Part shown: piece after piece, positions 34,357-44,240 of the stretch | Layout: each line of letters starts with the position of its first letter | How positions within the stretch are numbered: the stretch's first letter is position 1 | Assembly (NCBI GenBank): GCA_040755395.1 | Contig: JBFMAX010000008.1 | Span: forward strand, 86,707 to 150,706 | DNA: 64,000 nucleotides | Direction of reading: 5' to 3' | Origin: Nitrospirota bacterium | GTDB taxonomy: Bacteria > Nitrospirota > Nitrospiria > Nitrospirales > Nitrospiraceae | The notes under the pieces: generated by a model | Database searches by the model: none | What the model saw: the letters and a program-made list of their open reading frames with translations, nothing else | Told to the model about the DNA's origin: nothing | Made by a program: the position numbers and the translations under genes

Positions 34357-36111
34357 TCACATCTGGTCCGGCGCCGGTATCCCCAAGAGCTGCAAGCCGT
34401 TGCCCAGGACTTGTTGGACGGCTCGCATAAGCGCTAACCGGGCAGCGGTCAATTCCGGCGTTACCCGTTCGCGCTGTCTCGACGCCGAGGCGTCGTCACA
34501 TTTTGTTCCGTCGTCCAGCGTCTCGCTCTCGCCCACTGGAGGGAGGATACGGTGCTTGTAGTAAAAATTGTGCAACAGACCGGCCAGTTCCTGCAGGTAG
34601 AACGTGATGCGATGAGGCTCCAAGGCCAACGCGCTGCCCTGGACGATGGACGGATAGGCCGACAACTTCCGGATCAATCCCAATTCATCCGGGTCGTGTA
34701 ACAGGCCCAGGTCCGTCTTGCTCGGGTTAGGTGCCGGAATGCCCCGTGAAGCGGCCACCCGAAACAGACTCGCAATCCTGGCGTGGGCGTATTGCACATA
34801 GTACACAGGGTTGTCCGCAGATCGCCGTTTCGCAAGCTCCAGATCGAAATCCAGATGCGTATCGGACCGTCGCATCAGAAAATAAAATTTCGCGGCGTCC
34901 GCCCCGACCTCATCGATCACCTCGCGTAGGGTAACGAACTGGCCAGCGCGTTTAGACATTTCCACTTTCCGCCCACCTCTCAACAGGTTCACCATCTGGA
35001 CCAAGACGACCTGGAGGCGATCCCGCGGATAGCCGAAAGCCTCGAGGACAGCCTGCATACGCGGAACATAGCCATGATGATCGGCGCCCCACACGTCGAT
35101 CAGCAGGTCGTACCCCCGCACGAGCTTGTCCCGATGATACGCCATGTCCGAAGCCAGGTACGTGTATTCTCCGTCCTGTTTTCTGACCACCCGGTCCTTT
35201 TCATCGCCGAATTTGGATGAACGGAACCACCAAGCCCCGCTCTCCTCGTAAAGCAGATCACGCACTCGCAGTTCATTCAGAACTTTTTCCACCGTGCCTG
35301 CCGATAGCAATAAGGTTTCGCTGTACCAGGACTCGAAGGTGATCCCGAACGCCTGCAGATCTTGCCGTATCCAGCCCAAGAGTTCCTGATAGGCCAGATC
35401 TTTGATCTGTTGTTCCGCCTGGTCGGCCGGCAGTTCGAGCAAAGCCGTCCCGACTCGATCCTTTACACGGTCCGCCACCGCCCGGATATAGTCCCCTTGA
35501 TACCCGTCTCCTGGGAACGTCATGGCTCTGCCGCACAGTTCTCCATAGCGGGCATAGACCGAGGCCCCCAGCAGTTTCATCTGACGCCCGGCATCGTTAA
35601 TGTAGTATTCACTCACGACGTGATGGCCCGTTGCCCGCAAAAGATTCACAATCGCCTGTCCGACCGCTGCTCCTCGCCCGTGGCCAACATGCAGCGGCCC
35701 TGTCGGATTGGCGCTGACATACTCGACGAGCACGCGGCGCCCCTGACCGAGATCGGTGCACCCGTACGCCCGCCCCTGTTCCTCAATCTCGGTCAGAACC
35801 TGCAGCCACAGCTCCCGTTTGACGGTGAGATTGAGAAACCCCGGACGGACAATGTCAACCCGTTCAAAGAGGGCCTCGCGTTGCGCGATATTGTCGACAA
35901 TGATCTGAGCGATATCCTGGGGCGCGCGTTGCTCGGATGCCGCGAGCGTCATGGCAACGGTGGAAGCTAGATCTCCCCACTCCGGACGTTTCGGTGCCTC
36001 GAGTGTGATGGCCGGAAAAGTGTCTCCCCTGAGCAGTCCTTTGCGTTTCGCCTCATGAAGCGCGCCGCCCAGCGCCCCCTGCACCTTTCGTCTCACAATA
36101 TCCAGAGGCAC
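34357..36111 (-). CDS. argS: arginyl-tRNA synthetase
   Basis: 584 residues from the GTG at 36111, which has an AGGTGA box; a TTG at 36141 is the other possibility. Class I synthetase: NPTGPLHVGHGRGAAVG (HIGH motif as HVGH), KVEMSKRAGQ (KMSKS motif as MSKR), and a C-terminal DALR anticodon domain. It charges tRNA-Arg. Full-length and intact. Confidence 0.95.
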   Translation of the reverse strand: MPLDIVRRKVQGALGGALHEAKRKGLLRGDTFPAITLEAPKRPEWGDLASTVAMTLAASEQRAPQDIAQIIVDNIAQREALFERVDIVRPGFLNLTVKRELWLQVLTEIEEQGRAYGCTDLGQGRRVLVEYVSANPTGPLHVGHGRGAAVGQAIVNLLRATGHHVVSEYYINDAGRQMKLLGASVYARYGELCGRAMTFPGDGYQGDYIRAVADRVKDRVGTALLELPADQAEQQIKDLAYQELLGWIRQDLQAFGITFESWYSETLLLSAGTVEKVLNELRVRDLLYEESGAWWFRSSKFGDEKDRVVRKQDGEYTYLASDMAYHRDKLVRGYDLLIDVWGADHHGYVPRMQAVLEAFGYPRDRLQVVLVQMVNLLRGGRKVEMSKRAGQFVTLREVIDEVGADAAKFYFLMRRSDTHLDFDLELAKRRSADNPVYYVQYAHARIASLFRVAASRGIPAPNPSKTDLGLLHDPDELGLIRKLSAYPSIVQGSALALEPHRITFYLQELAGLLHNFYYKHRILPPVGESETLDDGTKCDDASASRQRERVTPELTAARLALMRAVQQVLGNGLQLLGIPAPDQM

Positions 36112-36172
36112 GTTGGAATCACCTAACTCAGCGTGAAGCAAGGAAAAAACAGAATTGGCAATCTAGCATACC

Positions 36173-37216
36173 TTATGAGGCGTGACAAGGCAGCGTCGAA
36201 GACCTCGTCTTCAAGGAAGGAACGCGCAAGAGGTCCCTGCACGTCTCGCCAACCTGCTCCGCAGAAATCTCAAGACAGGGTTTACGAATGCACTGTTGAA
36301 CGGTTTCCCATGTCCGACATCGACAGACTTCGCCGGTAAGGATTCTTACGTTCGGCCCACGAGGAGCCCACCGCCGCACGTCGGTCGGACCGAACAGCGC
36401 GACGGTCGGAACGCCAAGAACGGCGGCCAAATGGGTTATGCCGGAATCATGGCCGACATAAAGACCGGCCTGCGCAAGAACGCCGGCAACTGTGAGCAGA
36501 TCGAGGTGCCGGAGAACCGCCGGCAGTTTCTCGACCTGATTGCAAACCAGTCTGACCATGTCCTCATCAGCCGGTCCCCCGATCAAAATCGGAACATTCA
36601 CGCACGCTTGTAAGAAATCGACGGTCTTTGCAAGAACAGCTGGCCGGCAGCACTTGTGTCGGCTGCCGCTCCCAGGATGAACTACGGCGATCGGATGACT
36701 GTCACGAACGCCCGTGCTCCTGAGCAGTTCGCGGGCCTCGTCGATCACATCGCCGGGGAGGTTCAATTTTCCGTCATAGCTCTCCTCTGTGACACCTTTC
36801 ACAAGACCCTGCCGAAGGCTGCCGAGCAGTCGATCGCTCTGGTGTATCGGCAGATGATCGGATACTCGAGCAGATTGAACGATCACATGGCGAACGCCGA
36901 GAGCCTGGAGCGTGGATCTCACACAGCCGGCACTATCGCTCATCCAACACACCGCCACGTCACATCGGACCAACCAGTCTCGAAAATCCGGAGTGACGGA
37001 TTCTGGCCCGGTGAACAGTTGTCCCAAAAAGCTCGATTCAAGAGGGAAATTCCGGTCGATCTCTCCGGTGCGACTGAACAGATTTCCCACCTCCCGACGG
37101 GCCAGAATTCCGCACGCATGCCCCGGATAAGCCTTCTTCAGTGCACGGATGGCGGGCAAGGCCAGAATCGCATCTCCCAGCCCACCGGGGTGAATCAGGA
37201 GAAGAGTCCGAACCAC
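36173..37216 (-). CDS. glycosyltransferase family 9 (heptosyltransferase-like)
   Basis: 347 residues from the GTG at 37216; the open frame runs 41 codons further but overlaps mobA. GT-B fold with the N-terminal LLIHPGGLGDAILALPAI and C-terminal VVHPGSGSRHKCCRP, GPADEDMV, VGHDSGITHLAAVLGVPTVALFGPTD signatures of ADP-heptose:LPS heptosyltransferases. Probably adds a sugar during lipopolysaccharide core synthesis. Sixteen bases after mobA. Confidence 0.85.
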   Translation of the reverse strand: MVRTLLLIHPGGLGDAILALPAIRALKKAYPGHACGILARREVGNLFSRTGEIDRNFPLESSFLGQLFTGPESVTPDFRDWLVRCDVAVCWMSDSAGCVRSTLQALGVRHVIVQSARVSDHLPIHQSDRLLGSLRQGLVKGVTEESYDGKLNLPGDVIDEARELLRSTGVRDSHPIAVVHPGSGSRHKCCRPAVLAKTVDFLQACVNVPILIGGPADEDMVRLVCNQVEKLPAVLRHLDLLTVAGVLAQAGLYVGHDSGITHLAAVLGVPTVALFGPTDVRRWAPRGPNVRILTGEVCRCRTWETVQQCIRKPCLEISAEQVGETCRDLLRVPSLKTRSSTLPCHAS

Positions 37217-37232
37217 CGGAGAAGTACCCCTT

Positions 37233-37886
37233 CTATCCTTGATGCGATCGCTTGATCTGTTGTTCCGCCACAATCGTCCTCGCGAATTCCAGGTCGGCCG
37301 GTGTATTGATGTTCTGAAACGACAGTAATTGCGGATCAAAGCGCATAAGATCGGCTTCGGAAACCAGCCGCACGTTCAGGTCCGTTACGGAGACCAGGCT
37401 TTGTACCTTCAAATTGCCTGAACGGGCCATAGCTTCAAGTGGGCCTAAACAGCGTTTCGAGTACAGCGCGTGCATGGGCTGAAGTCCCGTCGCCAGGCTG
37501 GCCATAACCACATCCGCTCCCTCATTCAACGCCGCCATATAACGAACAAGCTCGCCGTTAAGAAAGGGCATATCGCAAGCGACGGCGAACACGCGAGGAT
37601 GTGTCGCATAGTACAACCCCGTGTAAAGCCCGCCCAGGCTCCCGCACTGAGGAATCAAGTCGGTCACTATGCGCCAGCGAGACTGTCTCAGAACTGGCGT
37701 CTCCTCCGAAAGTACGACGATAATTTCGGCAAAGAGCGCCTCCATGATCTCCAGGACACGGTCAAGCAGGGCTTTCCCGCCGATTTCGAGGAATCGCTTG
37801 TCGCGCCCCATGCGTCGACTTTTCCCTCCGGCTATGACAATGCCGGATGTGCCATGCACCCTTAAGCAAGATGAACCAGACGACAT
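37233..37886 (-). CDS. mobA: molybdenum cofactor guanylyltransferase
   Basis: 217 residues from the ATG at 37886. Begins with the nucleotidyltransferase loop GIVIAGGKSRRMGRDK, then CDMPFLNGELV. It attaches GMP to molybdopterin to form the bis-MGD cofactor used by NXR, nitrate reductases and relatives, which links it to the redox clusters on both sides. The open frame extends into a terminator hairpin, so upstream starts (37904, 37934) are unlikely; no convincing ribosome site is seen. Confidence 0.88.
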   Translation of the reverse strand: MSSGSSCLRVHGTSGIVIAGGKSRRMGRDKRFLEIGGKALLDRVLEIMEALFAEIIVVLSEETPVLRQSRWRIVTDLIPQCGSLGGLYTGLYYATHPRVFAVACDMPFLNGELVRYMAALNEGADVVMASLATGLQPMHALYSKRCLGPLEAMARSGNLKVQSLVSVTDLNVRLVSEADLMRFDPQLLSFQNINTPADLEFARTIVAEQQIKRSHQG

Positions 37887-37907
37887 AGCCCAATTCCGCT
37901 GCATAAA

Positions 37908-37944
37908 CAAAGAGGGGGTGGGGCTCCGCCCCACCCCCTCTTTG
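37908..37944 (-). terminator. terminator of the bd-like oxidase operon
   Basis: Perfect 17-base inverted repeat (37908-37924 and 37928-37944) with a three-base loop, directly downstream of the cytochrome fusion gene and upstream of mobA. The T run is short (CTTTGTTT on the minus strand), so some readthrough into mobA is possible. Confidence 0.82.
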
Positions 37945-37974
37945 TCAATCCAGGTTTCCTACAGACTGAAGACC

Positions 37975-39753
37975 TTAGAACGTCTTGCCCTTCCTCTTGT
38001 TTGCCCGACGGGCTAGGACCCAGCCCTCTAAAATCACGATACCCACCGCGATCAGAGTCGGATAGATGTATACCTCCTTCGGAATGGGAGGCTCCAGGAA
38101 GGTGTAGTAGAAAGCGGACACGGACATCTTTCTGCCGGCATCGCCGTTATGGCCGTCCCAGACAAAGAAGACGGTGGGGATATACTTGCCTACGTCAAAC
38201 TGGGTGTCCTCATCATAATCCGCCTTGAGTGGGCGTGACACCATCAGCGTCCATTGTCCGTTTTTCCACTCAGCTTTCAACACCTTGATCTTTTCCTGAA
38301 AGTCGTCCCGCTCCTCGAAGTCCTGATCCCACCCGGTTCCTTTGAAAGCGCGAAGCGATCCGTCCGCTTCCCACTTGATGATGTCAACAGCAAACTTCTG
38401 ATCACCCCATAGGTATCGGGGTTTAAACGGGGGCGGGATCTCCTGCCACTTAATCGGAAACTGGAATGCAAGCGCGTCGTTGTAGACCGTGTACTTGTTT
38501 TGATTCGCTGCGATGGAACCGGCTTCACCTGTCTTGGGAGGTTGTTCCATCACGCCATATTGCTCCACATTCACTTCCGTTGGTTGCCAAGGCGGAGGTT
38601 CCGTCGCTACGCTCTTCGAGCGATCATCCCATTGGAATAAGAACACGATCTCTTTATCGTTGTACAGAGACTTCACCCAAACATCGTCGATTCGAGTCAC
38701 AAAATTCCTGGGCTTGTGGGTGATCTGCCCACCCAGCGCGACGTAGCGCCTAACCTGCTTCTTCCACATTTCACTCTCGGGATCATCCGAGATCTCTCCC
38801 TCAACAGGGCCCGAAGGAATGACAAAGTTGATCTTCGGCTTATCGGTCAGCGGATCGATGGGAAGCGGACTGCCATCCTGATCGCGCTCACAGAGTGAGT
38901 TCACAAAATTAGCAATGTGCCAGCGCTCCTCGATCGTCGTGTTATCGGCAAAGGACGGCATCGGCGTGCCGCTGACCCCGGTCGAGAATGTACGGAAAAT
39001 ATTCTTGACGTTGTAAGGATCTTGACGGCTCCCCCTGAAGTTCCAGCATTTATGCCAATCCGCCGGCTGAATCGGGAATCCCCAGTCATCCTTCAAATTG
39101 AAAGCATTGCCGTCTCCCCGTCCTTCGACCCCGTGGCATTCAATGCACTTCTTGTCAACGACCAACTGGGCCCCTTTCTCGATACTCTCTTTGCTGGGAG
39201 GAACCGGTTTGAGGCTGTCCAACTGAAGCACTGTCACTGTCTCGGTTTCCTTATCTGTGAACTTTCGATCTTTGACCAATTGCGTCGTTACAAACGAGAG
39301 AACCTGTAAGCGCTGCTCTTCGGTCAAAATACCTTCCCAAGGTGGCATTGCGGAGCCGGTCAAGCCGTGCGTGACGGTTTCGAACAGGTCATTCTGCCCC
39401 TTGATCGGCTTCCGGTAATCGAAAAGCGGGAGTTCACCGCTCGCCGTGTGACGAATCTTAAAAGTGCCTTGATTGAAGTTTCTCGGCCTGGGCCAGAGTC
39501 GGTCCGCGGCTGGACCGTCTCCCGCCCCATCCACACCGTGACACCACACGCACTTGGTGAAATACACTCGTTTGCCCGCCTCGATCATTTCCGCAGGGGG
39601 CTCCGGTGCAAGTTCGCCCTTCACGAAACCCTCCGGCAACCCGCCGCCTTCCTGCGCAAAAGTCCAAACTCCGGCGCTTCCTGAGACCATCACGATCCCT
39701 ACGGCAGCGAGCAGAACCAGAGCTGGCTTACCTTTCAACCCCAGCTTCCTCAT
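37975..39753 (-). CDS. membrane-anchored dihaem cytochrome c fused to an NxrC-like haem b domain
   Basis: 592 residues from the ATG at 39753, which has a GAGAGGT box (an ATG at 39774 has none). Order: signal/anchor (about 10-34), cytochrome c domain 1 (CVWCH at 68-72), domain 2 (CIECH at 203-207), then an EB_dh-type domain (about 300-560, with YNDALAFQFPIKWQ, DIIKWEADGS and VFFVWDGHNGDAG) and a C-terminal membrane helix (about 565-585) followed by a basic tail. The haem b domain is homologous to the NxrC-like proteins at 13577 and 20275. Last gene of the oxidase operon. It could pass electrons from a soluble donor or from NXR directly to the oxidase core. Confidence 0.82.
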   Translation of the reverse strand: MRKLGLKGKPALVLLAAVGIVMVSGSAGVWTFAQEGGGLPEGFVKGELAPEPPAEMIEAGKRVYFTKCVWCHGVDGAGDGPAADRLWPRPRNFNQGTFKIRHTASGELPLFDYRKPIKGQNDLFETVTHGLTGSAMPPWEGILTEEQRLQVLSFVTTQLVKDRKFTDKETETVTVLQLDSLKPVPPSKESIEKGAQLVVDKKCIECHGVEGRGDGNAFNLKDDWGFPIQPADWHKCWNFRGSRQDPYNVKNIFRTFSTGVSGTPMPSFADNTTIEERWHIANFVNSLCERDQDGSPLPIDPLTDKPKINFVIPSGPVEGEISDDPESEMWKKQVRRYVALGGQITHKPRNFVTRIDDVWVKSLYNDKEIVFLFQWDDRSKSVATEPPPWQPTEVNVEQYGVMEQPPKTGEAGSIAANQNKYTVYNDALAFQFPIKWQEIPPPFKPRYLWGDQKFAVDIIKWEADGSLRAFKGTGWDQDFEERDDFQEKIKVLKAEWKNGQWTLMVSRPLKADYDEDTQFDVGKYIPTVFFVWDGHNGDAGRKMSVSAFYYTFLEPPIPKEVYIYPTLIAVGIVILEGWVLARRANKRKGKTF

Positions 39754-39813
39754 TGGTGACCTCTCATCATTCATTCGTAAATTCGGAAGTCAGATCGCGC
39801 CTTCGGACTGGGG

Positions 39814-40851
39814 CTAATCCCACGTCCGAGGATAATAGCCTGTATGCCAGTACTCAAAGAGAATGACCTTCCAAATCTCGTCCGTGGTTAAGTGTTGCTC
39901 CCACGGCGGCATCACGGATGCCCACGGGAAACCCTCATTGGGTAACCCGATCCCACCCTTCGCGACTCTCCAGAAAATGAAGGTCTCTTGAAGCTGGGCG
40001 ATCGTTCCCGGATCCGTGAAGTTAGCCGGAATGGGATTGAAGGCAAATGCGTGGAGGCCGCGACCGTTCAAATTGTCGCCGTGACAGAAGTGGCAATTCT
40101 GGAAGAAAATCTCTCCGCCTTCCCGTACATACTTGAGATAGCCCTCCGCCTTGGGATCCCAAGGATTGGCATTGGGCTTCATCAAGCGCCCCATGGACTG
40201 CTCGACGATCAGGCTGTTGGTGTATTCCTGGTCGTATTTGCCCTCAGTGTTCACGCGATAAGGATTCTGCGCGGTCTGCAGCACGTAGCTCTTTCCGTGA
40301 ACCTTGGTACTGGCCGGTGGGGCTGGATGCACGGTTCGCAGCTCGATCGGCTCTTCCGACGTCGGCTTCATCGACATATACGAAAACCCGCCGATGATGA
40401 TGGGCAGCAGAACCAAATACACGTACCGGAGAACTTTGTTGAACCCACTCTGGGCATCGAGCACATTCAGGATAGGCTGCTTGAATTTTTTCCAATCCTC
40501 TTCGTTGCTCGACATCCACATGAATACGGCGATCAGCGAAACGGTGCCGTACATGGCACGGACGCTGAAGGGAATGGGTGGATAGACCCTGTATTTCAGG
40601 TAGAGCAAGATAAACGCCCAGAAGAGAATTCCCTGCCAGAATCTTGGAATACCCATTCCCATGGAGCCAAGCAGATAACTAAGCCCCGCGAACCCGGCCA
40701 CAAACAGGGCAAGTTCGAAGAGCATTTGCATGGGCATATAGCCTTCGACCAAACGCACGGTGTTTGAAGGAATAACTCCCATAACCATGCCGATCAAAAG
40801 GAGCAATCCAATCACTCCCACCAATGCGCCGACTGACATTAATGCTTTCAT
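39814..40851 (-). CDS. membrane monohaem cytochrome c
   Basis: 345 residues. About five helices in the first 160 residues, then a periplasmic cytochrome c domain with a single CHFCH site near residue 255 and the ligand-like Met in ASVMPPWEQHLT. GGGAG precedes the ATG. Gaps of 49 and 60 bases to its neighbours indicate one operon with the bd-like oxidase. The N-terminal membrane part has no family I recognise; it may be an oxidase partner subunit. Confidence 0.82.
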   Translation of the reverse strand: MKALMSVGALVGVIGLLLLIGMVMGVIPSNTVRLVEGYMPMQMLFELALFVAGFAGLSYLLGSMGMGIPRFWQGILFWAFILLYLKYRVYPPIPFSVRAMYGTVSLIAVFMWMSSNEEDWKKFKQPILNVLDAQSGFNKVLRYVYLVLLPIIIGGFSYMSMKPTSEEPIELRTVHPAPPASTKVHGKSYVLQTAQNPYRVNTEGKYDQEYTNSLIVEQSMGRLMKPNANPWDPKAEGYLKYVREGGEIFFQNCHFCHGDNLNGRGLHAFAFNPIPANFTDPGTIAQLQETFIFWRVAKGGIGLPNEGFPWASVMPPWEQHLTTDEIWKVILFEYWHTGYYPRTWD

Positions 40852-40900
40852 CGGTTCACTCCCTATGCGATGCGCAGCTTAGTAAATCACCGGACACATG

Positions 40901-42220
40901 TTATGAAATTTTGGGAGGCTCCTTCCCCTCTTGAAGTTGCGAGAGGTAATCCACGATTTTCTTCAGAGCCCCTGCACTCAACCTTTGTCCGAACACCTTC
41001 GGCATCGTGTTGTCGGGGAATCCTTTGACCACGTAGGCGCTCGGCGAAATCACCGATTCCATGATGTATTCCGGGGTCGTCTTGGCTGTGCCTTTGTAGG
41101 CAGGATCCTTAATGCGTTGCGGAGCGTTCGTCCCCTCAACCAACTTTGGGCCTATGGTCCCAACTGCCCCTGGAATACCAGGAATTGTGTGGCAGGCCAC
41201 GCACTGCGCCTTGGCAAAAATCTGGTCCACAGGCTCGGAGCCGTCGGCCAACAAAGCTCCGCCACCGCCTTTGGCTTTCTCGTCCTCTGTTTGCTGCTTG
41301 GGACGGTCAGCCTCAGGAATGAACTTTTCATACGCCTTGATGATTTCCTCGTAGGTTGGAGGCTCTTTGCCCTCTCGAACGAACAACCAGGTGTCAACAG
41401 CCGCCAGCTCAGGGAGGCTCAGAGAGATCGGTGGCTTGTGAATTTTTGGCATCGGGCTTTCTTTATCGTTTGAGCCTTTTACTCCATAACCGGCGACCAC
41501 GTAACAGCTCGGGCACGAATGGGATTCCGCGATATACTCAATGGCATTTTCCGCCGTACCGGCCCCGGGAAACGATTCCTTTTCAACGGTATCCCGCTCT
41601 TGCGGCTTGCCCTTGTGATACCGCGGATCCTCCAGCCGCTCCTTCCCAGCTCGATCAGGTATCCCCAGCAAATTCGGCGCGCGCTCTCCCAACATGCCTG
41701 CGTGAAATGCATGACACAGGGGACACTGACCTTTACCTATTGCTCCTTGCACCTTATTTTGTCCAATCCCCCCAAAGATGATCTTCTCGCCTTCATCAGC
41801 TAGTTGCTGAGGAGTCATGGCGCTGAAATCAAGCTTCTCTTCCTTCGGAGGAAATCCGCCTTCCACTTGGGGCAACCAATTGCCATACCCGGAAAGAGCG
41901 GCCGCCACCAAAAACATGAACCCTCCGATTTTCAGAAGGGCACTGATGTTGGCAAAATACAGCCCCATCATGAAGCTGAGAGCGGTGATCATCGCGAGAG
42001 AAACGGGTAACAGCCGCGACTCGCCGAAGAAGTTCATTTTGTAGTTAGCGATTGCAATGAAAAGCATGATGGCTGCGAGAATGCCGATAAACGTCTTAAA
42101 GACCGCTCGCCGGTTAGCCTCGGGATCCTTGATCGCAACCTTGAAATAGATCATTAAGCCGACCAACAACGCAAAGGCCGGCCAACCTATCGAGAACGCT
42201 TCCGTAAGCAGCTCAACCAC
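40901..42220 (-). CDS. membrane dihaem cytochrome c with an extra CPSC motif
   Basis: 439 residues, GTG start with an AGGAGG box. Four or five N-terminal helices, then two tandem cytochrome c domains with CPLCH (about residue 175) and CVACH (about 340). Each domain has a candidate distal Met (ESPMPKIH, NTMPKVFG). At the place where domain 2 reads SPSAYVV, domain 1 reads CPSCYVV, a CxxC without the haem-binding His. Second gene after the bd-like core, so a likely electron-donor subunit of that oxidase. Confidence 0.83.
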   Translation of the reverse strand: MVELLTEAFSIGWPAFALLVGLMIYFKVAIKDPEANRRAVFKTFIGILAAIMLFIAIANYKMNFFGESRLLPVSLAMITALSFMMGLYFANISALLKIGGFMFLVAAALSGYGNWLPQVEGGFPPKEEKLDFSAMTPQQLADEGEKIIFGGIGQNKVQGAIGKGQCPLCHAFHAGMLGERAPNLLGIPDRAGKERLEDPRYHKGKPQERDTVEKESFPGAGTAENAIEYIAESHSCPSCYVVAGYGVKGSNDKESPMPKIHKPPISLSLPELAAVDTWLFVREGKEPPTYEEIIKAYEKFIPEADRPKQQTEDEKAKGGGGALLADGSEPVDQIFAKAQCVACHTIPGIPGAVGTIGPKLVEGTNAPQRIKDPAYKGTAKTTPEYIMESVISPSAYVVKGFPDNTMPKVFGQRLSAGALKKIVDYLSQLQEGKEPPKIS

Positions 42221-42240
42221 GGTTCAAACCTCCTAAGAGA

Positions 42241-42273
42241 GGGGAGAGACGCCGGTAATCGACGTCTCTCCCC
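42241..42273 (-). other. intercistronic stem-loop before the dihaem cytochrome gene
   Basis: Perfect 11-base inverted repeat (42241-42251 and 42263-42273) with an 11-base loop and no T run, placed in the 79-base gap between the bd-like oxidase stop and the next GTG, ten bases upstream of the AGGAGG ribosome site. More likely an mRNA stabiliser or translation modulator than a terminator. Confidence 0.55.
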
Positions 42274-42299
42274 AATAGTGTCGTAAGAGCAGCCGAGAC

Positions 42300-44240
42300 T
42301 CAGTGCCCGATAGCCGGCTCCGGCGCTCGACCCGGCACGGGAGCCTTGGCCTCAACAGGAGCCTTCTTAACGCCAAGCGTCCCGAGCCAGAAGACGAACA
42401 GGATGCTGATCCAGAAGAACAGCACGTTGAACGAGATCATATTGGCTGCGAACCCAATCGTATGGGTATAGGCCCAGGGCGAGTTATCGCGCATGATCTC
42501 ATTGACATGCCAGAACAAACGCACTGACGAGCGGATATAGCCCATTAAGCCCATCATCCATGTAAAGGCTGTCGCCAGCATAATGAGGGCATACTGAGAA
42601 CGGGCAGAAATCTTGCCCCATTCAATCGGACCTGTCTGCTTGGCCCCCTTCATCATGACTGCATTCAAGGCTGTCATGAAGAAGAGGCACGACAATGTGG
42701 TCGCCACTTGCGGCACAGAAAGCCCTATACGCACATTGGCGGGAATGTAGTAGCCGTAGATGGCGAGCCAAATGATGTTCACGTACGCCCAGAAGAAGAA
42801 CGTTCCCATGAAGATGTTTCCGAACTTCGCCCAGGAGACGGTGGACACCTTGTTTCCACGCATGTACCAGATAAAGCTCAACACGGTGGTGGTAATGATC
42901 ACGTTGATTCCACCGTTCTTGGCGGACATCACGCCGTAATTCCCCAACACTGGATGCTGTTGCCCGCCCATGGCTTTGAGCTCGGCTGGTGTCATGACCA
43001 TCGTGTGCGGCGTAATGAAGATAAGGAACCCGCATACCAGGATGAACACCAGGTACTTAATGTACTTCTGGTATTTTTCGGCACCACGCATCCGGCCCAA
43101 TGCTTGCCAGAGATAATAGTTGCTGCTCAGGAAGAGGATCCCGATCATGGTCGCCTGGATGATGAAGAGCCAGGCCAACAATCCTCCCATAAGAGTAATC
43201 CCCATTTGCTGACGATAGGCGTACACCTCCCTCATCAACCAATACCCTGCGAACGGCAATGGGATCAGGAACGCCACGCCGATCGCCATCGCGATGTAGC
43301 CCATCCAGTCGTAATGAGCACGCTCCTCATCAGTTTTGGCGGACAAGAACCGGTACGCCGCATAGGCCGCCACCACGCCTCCGCCGAACGCCATGTTTCC
43401 GAGAATACGATGAACGTTCAGCGGATTCCATAGAGCTGTGTGGATGACGTGCCAAATGTTGCCCAGGTAACGTCCTTGCTCATCAACTCCAGCCGGCGAC
43501 ATCATGAACCCGATCCAGGAGTTAGCAAGGAACATCAACACCGTACCAATAACGTTCAGAATGACCGACATGCTCAGGTGAATCCACTTTAGGAATCCCT
43601 CCTTCATCTTGTCCCAGCCATAGTAATAGATGTAGAGGGTTCCGCTCTCAGCAACGAACATCAGCGCATAGATGTGCATCACCGGACGGAAGATGCTCGA
43701 GAGATAGCCAAAGAACGCGGGATAGAGCGTCAAAAACGTAAAGATCAGGATACCGCCCAGAATTGCGGTCAAAGAATAGGCGGTCAAGCTGATCTTGATA
43801 AAGTCATAGGCCAACTGATCATATTTCTTGCCCATGGCCCTGTCTTTCGACACAACCCCCATGAACTCAATAATCATGCAAAAAATCGGAACCGCCAACA
43901 CGAAACTTCCATAGTACAGATGCTGCTGGTTGGCAAACCAGAGGAGCACCCGGCTTTCAAAGTTGTACCGAGGATAGTCCTTCGGACTGTCGGTTGTTTT
44001 AGGAGCCGGGGCACCCACAACGATCCCCTCGGTCTTGTAGTAAACGTCCCGCCCCTTCTCGACTTTCTTCTCAGCTTCGCCACCTCCCGCCTGGGCCGCA
44101 TCCGGTGGTGGTGCGCCTGTTGGCGCCTCTCCACCGCCAGCCAATACAGGAGCTGAGACAAGAATAGGCAGAAGGAGGAGGCCAATCATTGCGCCGAGCG
44201 CCATGATTGACATAATCTTTTTCCGGGTCACGCTACCCAT
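42300..44240 (-). CDS. cytochrome bd-like oxidase core subunit, copy 1
   Basis: 646 residues with a signal-like N-terminus (about 8-35), a Pro/Gly-rich linker and about 14 helices. CydA-like elements: FANQQHLYYGSF (H107, equivalent to the first-helix haem ligand), FVAESGTLYIYYYGWDKM, LMFLANSWIGFMMSPAG and WNPLNVHRILGNMAFGG. In CydA the last motif carries the haem b558 His after the Arg; here the His precedes it. Later histidines lie in ITPHTMVMTP and GGQQHPVLGNYG. Nitrospira is known to carry such bd-like proteins proposed as its terminal oxidase. AAGGAGG box. No CydB partner; cytochromes c follow instead. Confidence 0.85.
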   Translation of the reverse strand: MGSVTRKKIMSIMALGAMIGLLLLPILVSAPVLAGGGEAPTGAPPPDAAQAGGGEAEKKVEKGRDVYYKTEGIVVGAPAPKTTDSPKDYPRYNFESRVLLWFANQQHLYYGSFVLAVPIFCMIIEFMGVVSKDRAMGKKYDQLAYDFIKISLTAYSLTAILGGILIFTFLTLYPAFFGYLSSIFRPVMHIYALMFVAESGTLYIYYYGWDKMKEGFLKWIHLSMSVILNVIGTVLMFLANSWIGFMMSPAGVDEQGRYLGNIWHVIHTALWNPLNVHRILGNMAFGGGVVAAYAAYRFLSAKTDEERAHYDWMGYIAMAIGVAFLIPLPFAGYWLMREVYAYRQQMGITLMGGLLAWLFIIQATMIGILFLSSNYYLWQALGRMRGAEKYQKYIKYLVFILVCGFLIFITPHTMVMTPAELKAMGGQQHPVLGNYGVMSAKNGGINVIITTTVLSFIWYMRGNKVSTVSWAKFGNIFMGTFFFWAYVNIIWLAIYGYYIPANVRIGLSVPQVATTLSCLFFMTALNAVMMKGAKQTGPIEWGKISARSQYALIMLATAFTWMMGLMGYIRSSVRLFWHVNEIMRDNSPWAYTHTIGFAANMISFNVLFFWISILFVFWLGTLGVKKAPVEAKAPVPGRAPEPAIGH

